A stretch of DNA of 44,682 bases from an uncultured Verrucomicrobiota bacterium (lineage in GTDB: Bacteria; Verrucomicrobiota; Kiritimatiellia; RFP12; UBA1067). Position numbers and translations under genes: made by a program. The notes beneath the pieces are model-generated. The model made no database searches, was not told the DNA's origin, and worked only from the letters and a program-made list of their open reading frames with translations. The DNA lies in the NCBI GenBank assembly GCA_947305775.1, contig CAMZEN010000020.1:1-44682 (forward strand), given 5' to 3'. Shown piece after piece: positions 26,104 to 34,735 of the stretch (position 1 is its first letter; the number at the start of each line of letters is the position of its first letter).

Positions 26104-27834
26104 CTAGAACAATTTGCGAAGTACATCCTTTGCTTGACTTGGGAGCAGACCCCCAACTACACTTTTCAATGAGGCAGGATCTTTTACAATCGATGCACAC
26201 ATATCTAACGCAGCAATATCATCCTTGCCATCAACAAAGCATTCCAATAGTACTGGTTTGTCAAGATTAGAATCTAGTAACGTATTAACAGCCGCCCTAA
26301 ATTCATCCTTGCACGACGCTGTCATATAGGAAAAACCAAGATCTTGAGCATAATGTTTGACCAAAGAACGCGATTTGTCGCCAAAATGATGCCCCGCTCC
26401 AATGTATTTAGATGTCTTCTCCCCAAAGCTATGCCCTGGATTTCCTGTCAATGAGAATTCAATCCCCTCACCATTATTGACAATCAGGATGCGCACATTT
26501 GAACCAAGATGCTTATTCCCGATTGCATTGAGATCATAAAAGAAATTCAAGTCGCCTACAACCGCAAGATGAATCTTGTCTTTTAGCACCAATGACGATC
26601 CAATCATCGAGGATATAGCCCCATCTATTCCGAACCCGCCTGAATTGGTGAACTCCTGTACTTTAACATTTGGACATAAATTCCAAGCTCGAATAGAACT
26701 CAGAATCGATAGATGAAGAATGAAATTGTCAGGCACCTTGTCGCAAAGCTCTTGTGCTATCCAATAATTTGAAAACGGCAGGTTGGGTCGCATATTCCAA
26801 ACATCATCCGCCGCCCTCTGCCATGCTGCGGCGAATTCATTCTTAACATCAGGCCCCTTGCTGTAATGCTCAAAGAAGGATTGTTCATCAACTTGGAACA
26901 CCTTTACACTTGTCTGAAGTAAATCACGAATCTCACCATCCTCATTCACGCGCCAGCATGGCGCACGCTTGGTTAGGTAATTTGCCGTATTGTATGCAGC
27001 AGTCACATTGCCGATATGAATAATCAACTCTGGCGAAAGATCTGCAAATCGATGCGCATATATGCTCCCGTTGCAAAGCAACTCCGCTGACACAGCGCCA
27101 TAGCCTATATACGAACTCTGTTTGCTTACAAGGGCTACAGCTTGATGCGTCTTCAGGAATCTCTCCAACGCCAAACTCTCTTCATTTGAGAAAGGATTAT
27201 GGGCGCCAATCCAAACAGCTATCTTCTTGTTAGGTAAATCTGGCCATTCGCGATCTGCCAACGTATACTGCTCTACTTTCGTTACCTCTGGCAACTTCTC
27301 CGTCTTAAATGATAACGGGAATCGCATCTCAAGCTCGATATGCGCTGGCCCGCCGCCATTGGACGTTAACGCCAAAATAGCTCGGTTCACCTCAATCTCA
27401 CAATACCTTCGGGTTTGCTCATCTTTGACTATTGGGCACCGCACACTGATTTTTGCGATATCTTTTTGGATACGAGTGCGATCCAAAACAGAATCATAGC
27501 CATTGCCCAGCTGCACATACTCCCTATTTGACGTAACAGCCAGTATCGGCAGCTTGCGGTAATATGCCTCCGTCAGCCCTGGAATGAAATTACGGCTTGC
27601 AGTCGCCGCGGTGCAGGTAATAACAACTGGTTCCAGACTCGTTTCCGCCATGCCAACTGCCATATATGCCGCGTGCCGCTCGTCAACACATGAATAGACC
27701 TCAAAGAACGGATCATCCATCACGCTCGAAACAAAGTCTATATTTGTCGTCCCTGGACATGCGACGATACGCCGCACTCCATGCGCCTTGAGCAATGCGA
27801 CCAATATCTGGCAATTCTTTGCATCAGTATACAT
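26104..27834 (-). CDS. MenD-like thiamine-diphosphate-dependent enzyme
   Basis: This 576-residue protein has ThDP-enzyme architecture: an N-terminal Pyr domain with the catalytic glutamate in DERHAAYMAVGMAE, a central domain (about residues 190-330), and a C-terminal PP domain with GDLNFFYDLNAIGN followed by IVNN, the metal and diphosphate site. It resembles MenD and related decarboxylases and carboligases. No menaquinone genes are nearby, so a role in making or chain-extending a sugar or keto-acid precursor is more likely. The start at 27832-27834 is chosen because AGGAG lies seven bases before it. The longer frame overlaps the upstream gene. The substrate cannot be read from sequence. Confidence 0.82.
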   Translation of the reverse strand: MYTDAKNCQILVALLKAHGVRRIVACPGTTNIDFVSSVMDDPFFEVYSCVDERHAAYMAVGMAETSLEPVVITCTAATASRNFIPGLTEAYYRKLPILAVTSNREYVQLGNGYDSVLDRTRIQKDIAKISVRCPIVKDEQTRRYCEIEVNRAILALTSNGGGPAHIELEMRFPLSFKTEKLPEVTKVEQYTLADREWPDLPNKKIAVWIGAHNPFSNEESLALERFLKTHQAVALVSKQSSYIGYGAVSAELLCNGSIYAHRFADLSPELIIHIGNVTAAYNTANYLTKRAPCWRVNEDGEIRDLLQTSVKVFQVDEQSFFEHYSKGPDVKNEFAAAWQRAADDVWNMRPNLPFSNYWIAQELCDKVPDNFILHLSILSSIRAWNLCPNVKVQEFTNSGGFGIDGAISSMIGSSLVLKDKIHLAVVGDLNFFYDLNAIGNKHLGSNVRILIVNNGEGIEFSLTGNPGHSFGEKTSKYIGAGHHFGDKSRSLVKHYAQDLGFSYMTASCKDEFRAAVNTLLDSNLDKPVLLECFVDGKDDIAALDMCASIVKDPASLKSVVGGLLPSQAKDVLRKLF

Positions 27835-27857
27835 ACCAACACTCCTAATTAAATAAG

Positions 27858-28955
27858 TCAATGTTTCAGCCATTTAAGCAACCATGACACCATATTGCCA
27901 ATCATTCCTATCAACTTATATCGGCATCTGAGATAGACAAGCTTCTGCCTCATCGGCAATCCCGAAAGTGCCGTATGAGTTCGGCAGATCCGATCCATTT
28001 TTGCGCTTGTACCCAGATCTACACCATATTGATAAACTGGATTCTTCTTGAACGCCTCTAACTCTCTAGCCAGCCCTATTTCAATAGGTGTAATATCCGA
28101 CTGTCTCAATCCAGTAACACGCAACACCTTAGAATTATCCATGATCCTGTCAAACATCCTATCATACTTGGTCTGGTACTTAGCGCAAATCGTCAAGTAG
28201 TCATCCATTGATATGGTCTTGACATTCATGCCAAGCACTTTGTGATATACATCAAAGACCTCACGCCAAGTACGTGACTCCGAAGTGACAACGTTGAAAT
28301 CCTCACTCATTGCTAGTGGATTTAAGGTCAACCTCGCAATCATTGTCGCTACGTCTTTAGCCCACGTCATTGTTGTATACTTATCCAACATCTCGCTTGG
28401 CATGACTACCGGCAGACCATTTAGTGCGCGATAGCAAACTATCCCAGCCTCAAGACAACCGAACTGGAATCTATTTCGCGAATATGTAATGCTCGGGCGT
28501 ACGATTGTCCAGTTATTATACTTTGACGCACGCAGAATATTCTCCTGCCGAGCCTTAGCGAGCGCATATTCATCCGTCTTCAGATAGTCCAAATCATCGC
28601 ATGCATCTAGAAGCCGTGGTGAAGATTCAATCAATTTTTGTGAATTGGCAAAGACACGATACGAAGACAAATAAACATAGTGCCTCGTGTGCCCTAGCAG
28701 AAACTCATAGCGTGCGCTGAACTCATCCGTACCATAAACCATGAAATCAACAATGACATCCGGTTTAAGCTCTTCCACTACATGTTCAAGAAAACTGATA
28801 TTGTGCGCATCACCGCTTATATAATGAATCCCATCAGTTGCCTGCCGAGGCTTCCGAGATGTAACGTATACATCTCCGCCTTTATGCAAAAGCTCGCCAC
28901 AGAGATAAACCCCCATAGCCCCCGTTCCGCCAAGCAACAAATAACGTACACCCAT
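27858..28955 (-). CDS. NAD-dependent epimerase/dehydratase family protein
   Basis: This 365-residue extended-SDR protein has the nucleotide motif GGTGAMG at residues 9-15, the active-site pair in YLSSYRVF and DEYALAKARQE (Y-x3-K), and a C-terminal substrate domain. Such enzymes epimerise, reduce or dehydrate nucleotide sugars. The order with the ThDP enzyme downstream suggests that the two act on one precursor. GAGGAG lies seven bases before the ATG. The C-terminal ~25 residues are rich in basic and aromatic residues and may touch the membrane. The exact reaction is unknown. Confidence 0.85.
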   Translation of the reverse strand: MGVRYLLLGGTGAMGVYLCGELLHKGGDVYVTSRKPRQATDGIHYISGDAHNISFLEHVVEELKPDVIVDFMVYGTDEFSARYEFLLGHTRHYVYLSSYRVFANSQKLIESSPRLLDACDDLDYLKTDEYALAKARQENILRASKYNNWTIVRPSITYSRNRFQFGCLEAGIVCYRALNGLPVVMPSEMLDKYTTMTWAKDVATMIARLTLNPLAMSEDFNVVTSESRTWREVFDVYHKVLGMNVKTISMDDYLTICAKYQTKYDRMFDRIMDNSKVLRVTGLRQSDITPIEIGLARELEAFKKNPVYQYGVDLGTSAKMDRICRTHTALSGLPMRQKLVYLRCRYKLIGMIGNMVSWLLKWLKH

Positions 28956-28967
28956 GTTTCCGCTCCT

Positions 28968-30089
28968 CTATCGCTCAATTGAATCAATCAAATACCGCAA
29001 CGACCGCTTTATATCAGAATCCAACAATTCAGAAACCTTCCCATATTCTATTGGCATAGTCCACTCTGTTGATGTTTCGCTATAAATGCGTTTCATTAAG
29101 CCATAATGCGTCAACAACTCATAAATGCGAGAGTTTTGCGAGGCTACATCACCCTCACGGAACCTCATGAATTCAACAAAGGGTTTCTTGAAGTTGATGC
29201 TGAACGCTGTAGCGTGAAAGGAATCAGTACAAACAAAATCAGCCCTGTCTATTAGTGCAACAAACTCAACAGCCGTCGCATATCGATACACTATAGAGCC
29301 CTCAAATTCAAATAATGGATTCTCGCATGCGGGTACAATTACAATCGGCAAACCTACTTTATCACTAACGGCTCTCAATTGATCAACATACCAAGGGTTG
29401 TCTCCAACAAGGTAGCAAAAAATGAAATGCCTCGGCAACTCAATCTCCACCTCAGCATCCTTGGCAAAATTTCTCCATTCTGTTACGCTTATCAAAAGGG
29501 TGGGGTCCACAACCTGAACCACATCCGACCTTCCAGTTAAATCTGCAATAGTCCGAACGGCCGCCTGTTCTCGGACCCCAATATGCTGAAACTTCAAAAG
29601 CCATTCCTTAACCTGCGCTTCATACTCTGGCTTGAATCGTTCCGTGCCAATGCTGGAAGCATACGCAATCCGTTTCTTTTTGCCCGCAAAATTAAGAAAC
29701 TGCATCGGCATGAAGTGATGATAGGTATTCCAGATTTGATCGCTACCGGTGACAAAACAATCCGTCCTCTGGACTAGCCGCCGAAGCTGCCATTGAGTCC
29801 ACAGCGTCAATGTCCTATAAGCCTTGCGCTCCCACCGCATACGCTTGTTAGTCTGAAAGTCGTGTTTACGTTTTAGCCAAACACGAAGCCTCATCAAGCC
29901 GACGGATGACATCACCCATTGAATCCAGGATTTTACACCATCGGCATGAGGCACATCTGGCAACAAACCGACCAAATACCCTAGAGAGATCAGTCTCTCT
30001 TGCAAGGCATAGCCTTGCAGGCATGTCCCAAAGTTCTCCCCACCCTTCCAGGTGACGATAGCAACTCGCTTTCTCTCCTTATTAGACAT
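28968..30089 (-). CDS. Polysaccharide pyruvyltransferase family protein
   Basis: This 373-residue protein has the family features: N-terminal VAIVTWKGGENFGTCLQGYAL, GSDQIWN near residue 115, GVREQAAV, and CTDSFHATAFSINFKKPFV. These enzymes (CsaB/WcaK type) transfer pyruvate from phosphoenolpyruvate to form ketals on sugars, giving the glycan negative charge. The length is normal. A strong GAGGAGG lies just before the ATG. It is followed closely by the epimerase and ThDP-enzyme genes. Confidence 0.9.
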   Translation of the reverse strand: MSNKERKRVAIVTWKGGENFGTCLQGYALQERLISLGYLVGLLPDVPHADGVKSWIQWVMSSVGLMRLRVWLKRKHDFQTNKRMRWERKAYRTLTLWTQWQLRRLVQRTDCFVTGSDQIWNTYHHFMPMQFLNFAGKKKRIAYASSIGTERFKPEYEAQVKEWLLKFQHIGVREQAAVRTIADLTGRSDVVQVVDPTLLISVTEWRNFAKDAEVEIELPRHFIFCYLVGDNPWYVDQLRAVSDKVGLPIVIVPACENPLFEFEGSIVYRYATAVEFVALIDRADFVCTDSFHATAFSINFKKPFVEFMRFREGDVASQNSRIYELLTHYGLMKRIYSETSTEWTMPIEYGKVSELLDSDIKRSLRYLIDSIER

Positions 30090-30109
30090 AACCTCCTCTT
30101 CGAAGGAGC

Positions 30110-31189
30110 TTATCGCAATTTAAGTTTAATCTTGTAATAAAACACAAAAAACCTGTAACCTAGCAATATGAAAAACTTGTCAAATACGCTTACTCCCAAT
30201 CTCTTTTCTAGGATTGTGCTTTTATAGAACCTGGCAAATTTTAATTTCCTATCAGCTATTCTTTCTAATGCTGCGATAGTAAGCATTTCATTCCTCGTAA
30301 TAGCATCATATGCCGCAACTATCAAATCCAAAGGGAAGATGTCATGTTTTTTTGCAAAATATAATGTAGACAAGCATCCATCTCTCGTCGTAGCCCCCCC
30401 CCGACCATGAGAAATCCCACCTGCATGAACTCTATATGTCGCTAATTCTTCGTCTATAAAATATCCTTGTCCATTAAGCGCCAACGCCATCCAAAGCTGA
30501 GCATCCCCAATAGCAAGCCTCCAGTTGAAAATCTCATATTTATCAACAACCTTTCTCCATGTTAAAGTTCTCATAAGCACAGTGCATGTTTGCGCATTAA
30601 CCTTCGACAATATATATTGACTGCTATTAATAATCCCGGGGTTAAAATGTGCGTGTGCTTGCCTAGGATGTTGCAATTTCCCGCTTGTCTGGTTATATAC
30701 TGCTTGATCTCCAAAGCAAAAACTTACATCAGGATACATCCGCATCACATCTACCTGTTTCTGTAACTTAAACGGATCAATCCAATAATCATCACCCTCA
30801 CAAAATGCAATAAATTCACCTCGGCAACGAGCTGCAACGCGGCGGGCGTTGCCGCCTAGTTTAGAAACATTTTCATGCCACCAAAGAACGCGTATCTTGT
30901 CAGGATACTTTTTCTGATACTCAAAACATATTTCGCGAGTCTTGTCTTGTGAACAGTCTTCACCAATTATAAGTTCAAACTCAAAGTCTGTCTTCTGCAT
31001 CATCACCCCTTCAATCGCTTGTCGTATGCATGACTCGTGATTGTAAGTGATCATACTAACCGAGACAACTGGATTCTTGCAGAGTTTCTCCGTGTCGGAG
31101 GTCTCTATGCATGGCACATCTTCTGGCTTTACCGTGAATGCCTCTATAGGCACTCCACGAATTAGTTCTAACTCTTCCTTAAGTGTCAT
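30110..31189 (-). CDS. Glycosyltransferase family 2 with an internal nine-G tract
   Basis: This 359-residue GT-A enzyme has VVSVSMITYNHESCIRQAI, IIGEDCSQDKTREI, and FIAFCEGDDYWIDPFKLQKQ (the acidic motif), then TYRVHAGGISHGRGG. The coding strand holds nine consecutive G at codons about 263-266. Loss or gain of one base there would cut the protein after its catalytic core, removing the last ~95 residues. As sequenced the frame is open. GGAG lies before the ATG at 31187-31189. The specificity is unknown. The C-terminus is basic and hydrophobic and probably membrane-associated. Confidence 0.92.
   Translation of the reverse strand: MTLKEELELIRGVPIEAFTVKPEDVPCIETSDTEKLCKNPVVSVSMITYNHESCIRQAIEGVMMQKTDFEFELIIGEDCSQDKTREICFEYQKKYPDKIRVLWWHENVSKLGGNARRVAARCRGEFIAFCEGDDYWIDPFKLQKQVDVMRMYPDVSFCFGDQAVYNQTSGKLQHPRQAHAHFNPGIINSSQYILSKVNAQTCTVLMRTLTWRKVVDKYEIFNWRLAIGDAQLWMALALNGQGYFIDEELATYRVHAGGISHGRGGATTRDGCLSTLYFAKKHDIFPLDLIVAAYDAITRNEMLTIAALERIADRKLKFARFYKSTILEKRLGVSVFDKFFILLGYRFFVFYYKIKLKLR
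30394..30402. repeat. Homopolymer of nine C (G on coding strand) inside a GT2 gene
   Basis: This is an uninterrupted run of nine identical bases in the middle of a glycosyltransferase gene. Tracts of this kind and length are classic slipped-strand phase-variation sites in surface-glycan genes of other bacteria. Confidence 0.85.
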
Positions 31190-31207
31190 ATTATCTCCAT
31201 AGATACG

Positions 31208-31984
31208 CTATTCCGACACCACTTCCAGTGGGATTCCATATATCCGCGATGCTACAGATGAAAAAGAACTTCTAAATGAGCCATAAATCTTGTTCATGCG
31301 CGCAAGCAAGAACAAATCAACCACTGCATCCGCAACACTTCCGGCTTGATGTCGCGCCAAAACAGGACGTGTTTTCACCTTATCCTTGTATCGGGATTTA
31401 AAATCTTGCTTAACTTGCGCATCATCGGACGCAAGATAAAACTTAACATCAGGATTTTCACCTATCTCACAATCTAACTTCTTAAAGAATGCTTCATTGC
31501 TAGAGTGTTCTATTGACCATTGGTTATCCGTCCTACGAATATGAACACCTATTGACGCGCCGTCCAACATATTGAATATTTCATCAATCTTTTGGCGAAT
31601 TGAAGTTTTAGGTCTTAACCAAGAATAATCATAACCCCCATCATTGGGGGCATAAAAACTCTCACAATTGTAATAGGCCGTCAAGAAATTAGTCCTTCCG
31701 GACAGGCACCGCTTAATTAATTGGTCCGCTTCCTCTGGTTTAAATCGCATTGGATTCTTCCACGAAAACAAACTGCGCACCCATCCAGAGTATTTGCATC
31801 TCTCAATCAATTGTACATTATCCGGGAACGGCATAAACATTTCCGAATACATCTCCCGCATTGCGTCATCAACCAAAACCCAAAATACATTTAGCCTTTC
31901 TTTACTCTCACGGCATAACCTATATGCACATTCAATACATTGCAACCTATTACAAAGCCCTCCAGCTGGCAAAAGGTTAATCAT
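31208..31984 (-). CDS. Fucosyltransferase-like protein (GT23/O-FucT fold)
   Basis: This 258-residue protein has LLPAGGLCNRLQCIECAYRL at the start, a GVHIRRTDN motif near residue 147 (the R-R-x-D donor-binding motif of alpha-1,6-fucosyltransferase-like enzymes) and a C-terminal GSFRSSFSSVASRIYGIP. These match the GDP-sugar-binding side of the GT23/NodZ superfamily. It is a second possible fucosyltransferase beside the GT11-like gene. AGGA lies nine bases before the ATG. The donor could be GDP-fucose or another GDP-deoxysugar. Confidence 0.75.
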   Translation of the reverse strand: MINLLPAGGLCNRLQCIECAYRLCRESKERLNVFWVLVDDAMREMYSEMFMPFPDNVQLIERCKYSGWVRSLFSWKNPMRFKPEEADQLIKRCLSGRTNFLTAYYNCESFYAPNDGGYDYSWLRPKTSIRQKIDEIFNMLDGASIGVHIRRTDNQWSIEHSSNEAFFKKLDCEIGENPDVKFYLASDDAQVKQDFKSRYKDKVKTRPVLARHQAGSVADAVVDLFLLARMNKIYGSFRSSFSSVASRIYGIPLEVVSE

Positions 31985-31994
31985 ACACTTGTTC

Positions 31995-33464
31995 CTATTT
32001 ATTATTAAGCCTAGGCCACAACTTAGAGAACTTAGGGAATGTATCGATAACTAAACTAAGCACCTTAGGTCGAAATGCAATAATCGTAACGTAGAAGACA
32101 GATATCCCGCATAGTATTTGGATTGTCAAAGATACAATCGAGAACCTTGGCAAAACACAACCAAGCCCCCACACTATCATTGCCATCAGCGTAGAAATCA
32201 CCATAATTGGCGCAACATCCTTAACCTGATCCAACAATCTGTAGCCTATAAATTTGCCTGACGGCCATGCATTTACAATAAGACCAATAGGAGTGGATAT
32301 TGCCGCAAACGCTATCGCAATTGCGAGCACTCCAAGCCTACAAAATAACAACAGTATCAACAGACTCGTGGAGCTTTTTATGATAGTTGCAGCAAGATAA
32401 TACCCACTTCTACCGATAGCCTTCGTCCCTTGAAGATTGACAGTCGCAAAGGGGATGAAAGCCGAGGATATGCAGGCGATTTGCGCATAAGGTATCGCAT
32501 CTACCCATTCATCGCCCAACAAAAACCATATAATATGATCGGACACTGCGCTTAAGCCAGCCATCGCTGGCACAATGAAAAAAGTAGAGAGCATGAGGAT
32601 TTTTCTCATGCCAGAGCGCATACGAGCAATATCAGTTTGTACTTTAGAAAGTGCCGGGAAAGAAACCGTTGTAAGAGGCGAATTCACAAAATCCATCACT
32701 AATGTTGGCAATTGCTTGCCTCGTTCAAAACAGGCTAGATCTTTTGGCGTATAAACTCTACCTATCACGAGGCCTGTAATGTTATTTAGCATAGCACCTG
32801 CAAAATCTGATGCCAACATGCCCCCTCCAAAGCGGAACATCTCGCCTAATGATTTAATTGAGAACATCACCTTGGGAGCTCTGCGAACAAACAAGCATGC
32901 GACGAACATGGAAACCACCCCACCTGAAAGTGTTGACCAAACCAATGACCAATATCCAAATCCGGAGAAAGCCATTATTAAACCAACACAAGCAACAGCA
33001 AGTGAGGATGACAACCCGATTATAAAGCTGACGTTAAATCGTAATTCCCTATCTATGGAAGCAGTTTGAATTCCTTGAATTGCATGTATTGGAAGAATCA
33101 AGGCTTGCACTCGTAATACATTGGCCAATTCTGGATTGCTATAAAACTGTGCGATATATGGCGCAGCAAAAAAGAGAACCGTATATAATACGATAGACAT
33201 AAAACATTGCAGATAAAAAACAGAACTCCAATCCGCATCAGTAACATCTTTTTTCTGAACAAGAGCTACATTAAACCCACAATTCACCAATGTTTCAGAT
33301 ATATTCACAAAAATTAGCAACATGGCGACCGTGCCATACGCCTTAGGACCAAGGAGTCTAGCAAGAATCAAACCTACAACGAAAGAAACTAATTGCGTAC
33401 TAATGCGCTGTGCGAAGCGCCATAATACGCCATGAACAGTCTTATCTCTTAAAGAACTCCCCAT
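31995..33464 (-). CDS. Wzx-type polysaccharide flippase
   Basis: This 489-residue integral membrane protein of the PST/MATE-like exporter family has SLRDKTVHGVLWRFAQRIST at the N-terminus, GLILARLLGPKAYGTVAMLL, and about twelve to fourteen hydrophobic segments. It would flip lipid-linked repeat units across the inner membrane. I chose the ATG at 33462-33464 (GGAG upstream) over a TTG 16 codons earlier. It is full length, unlike the flippase half of the fusion protein at 9.9-12 kb. The 162 bases before it contain competing stem-loops. Confidence 0.92.
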   Translation of the reverse strand: MGSSLRDKTVHGVLWRFAQRISTQLVSFVVGLILARLLGPKAYGTVAMLLIFVNISETLVNCGFNVALVQKKDVTDADWSSVFYLQCFMSIVLYTVLFFAAPYIAQFYSNPELANVLRVQALILPIHAIQGIQTASIDRELRFNVSFIIGLSSSLAVACVGLIMAFSGFGYWSLVWSTLSGGVVSMFVACLFVRRAPKVMFSIKSLGEMFRFGGGMLASDFAGAMLNNITGLVIGRVYTPKDLACFERGKQLPTLVMDFVNSPLTTVSFPALSKVQTDIARMRSGMRKILMLSTFFIVPAMAGLSAVSDHIIWFLLGDEWVDAIPYAQIACISSAFIPFATVNLQGTKAIGRSGYYLAATIIKSSTSLLILLLFCRLGVLAIAIAFAAISTPIGLIVNAWPSGKFIGYRLLDQVKDVAPIMVISTLMAMIVWGLGCVLPRFSIVSLTIQILCGISVFYVTIIAFRPKVLSLVIDTFPKFSKLWPRLNNK

Positions 33465-33506
33465 TTTCTTAGACTCCAACAATTGCGCCGAAAATGGCTG
33501 ATTGAC

Positions 33507-33549
33507 CCACAATGCGTAGCGGCTTCATATTGTGGCTACTCACGAAGCC
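33507..33549 (-). promoter_or_regulatory. Competing stem-loops between opine dehydrogenase and flippase genes
   Basis: Three overlapping pairings are visible: CCACAAT/ATTGTGG (33507-33513 with 33529-33535), GTAGC/GCTAC (33516-33520 with 33535-33539) and GGCTTC/GAAGCC (33521-33526 with 33544-33549). They cannot all form at once, which is attenuator-like. No U-run is evident. The 162-bp gap is otherwise featureless. Confidence 0.35.
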
Positions 33550-33626
33550 CTGCGCCCTTGCCATAGTGAGACACGGCCTTTAGCCTTATGCATTGACAAT
33601 ATCTGTATAAATCCACTTGCATGACT

Positions 33627-34733
33627 TTATTTGCCATTCACATACATAAGAAAATCTTCCTTGCTTATTCCTTCTAGCCCAAGATTCTTCAACGTTCGAC
33701 CCTCGTCTAGTTCGTCGCCTAAAATGGCTTTGTATATCAAAATTACGGCATCAATGCAAGGTGTGGGAACTCCGGCTATTTTACCTAGCGAGCTCATCGC
33801 CACCAATGAATATGGCACATCTTCAAGAACAAAACGCTCACGTATAGATTGAGCGAGCATTACACCCTTATAACTGCTATTGTTATGCAAGACTTCAATT
33901 AACGACATGCTTTCATCACCGCATCCATACATATCGATAACCGTTCGCTTAATTGTGCGCTGCGTAAGGCTAAATGCCTTTGCAATTGAAATTCTCTCAG
34001 CATCCATCTTGTCTAGAAGTGAAACCACACTAGGCGTAAACCCATCGTTATAATGCTCATATTTAGTTCCACCGCCATTTTCTACCCTTGCCAAATTCAA
34101 GAGAATAGGACCTGGGTGTACCATTGCATTTAAATTATCAAGACTCGTTTTTATGATATTTTCGCATACCTTAAACATCGGGAATGCGCTTTTGAATTGA
34201 TTAATAAAAATATCATTGCAACTAGCGGGAAGCGCCGCTACATTTACTTCATTTTTCACACCCATTATTGTACATTTGCACGAACCATTGCTTCTTGCTA
34301 CATACGGCAAATTACATGTTGCACCAACAACAACATCGACTTTTTTACCCGACTTCTCAATAAGATAACGAAACTCTATTGCCCCACATGACGCTTCGGG
34401 CATGATTAAAACAAATTGACCATCTTCAAGGTGCGGAATAATCCTTTTTGCTGTATCGCGATGGTAGTTTGACGGTAGAACAATTATTATATTTTTCGCA
34501 TATGCAATAGCCTCGTGAGGATCCGTTGTTGCAAACTCTAATCTGCCTAACCCATTAATGACACCCTCTAGTTCAACACCACCTTTCGCATTAATATCTT
34601 TTGCTTTCCTTTCAGACTTCGTGTACAAACGGACCCGCCTCCCTTGCAAAGCAAGAAATCCAGCGGTAGCAATTCCCCCATTCCCACCACCGACAACGGC
34701 CCAAACCTCACTTTCATTTGCAAGATTCATCAT
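33627..34733 (-). CDS. Opine dehydrogenase family protein
   Basis: This 368-residue protein has an N-terminal Rossmann domain (VWAVVGGGNGGIATAGFLAL) and a C-terminal octopine/nopaline dehydrogenase domain with the conserved NAMVHPGPILLN, in which the histidine is catalytic, and CGDESMSLIEVLHNN. Such enzymes join an amino acid to a keto acid by reductive condensation with NAD(P)H. The start is the ATG at 34731-34733, with GAGGTG four bases upstream. It is three bases from the epimerase gene. In this setting it may make a carboxyethyl-amino acid, such as those known in some O-antigens. That is an inference. Confidence 0.85.
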   Translation of the reverse strand: MMNLANESEVWAVVGGGNGGIATAGFLALQGRRVRLYTKSERKAKDINAKGGVELEGVINGLGRLEFATTDPHEAIAYAKNIIIVLPSNYHRDTAKRIIPHLEDGQFVLIMPEASCGAIEFRYLIEKSGKKVDVVVGATCNLPYVARSNGSCKCTIMGVKNEVNVAALPASCNDIFINQFKSAFPMFKVCENIIKTSLDNLNAMVHPGPILLNLARVENGGGTKYEHYNDGFTPSVVSLLDKMDAERISIAKAFSLTQRTIKRTVIDMYGCGDESMSLIEVLHNNSSYKGVMLAQSIRERFVLEDVPYSLVAMSSLGKIAGVPTPCIDAVILIYKAILGDELDEGRTLKNLGLEGISKEDFLMYVNGK

Positions 34734-34735
34734 GT

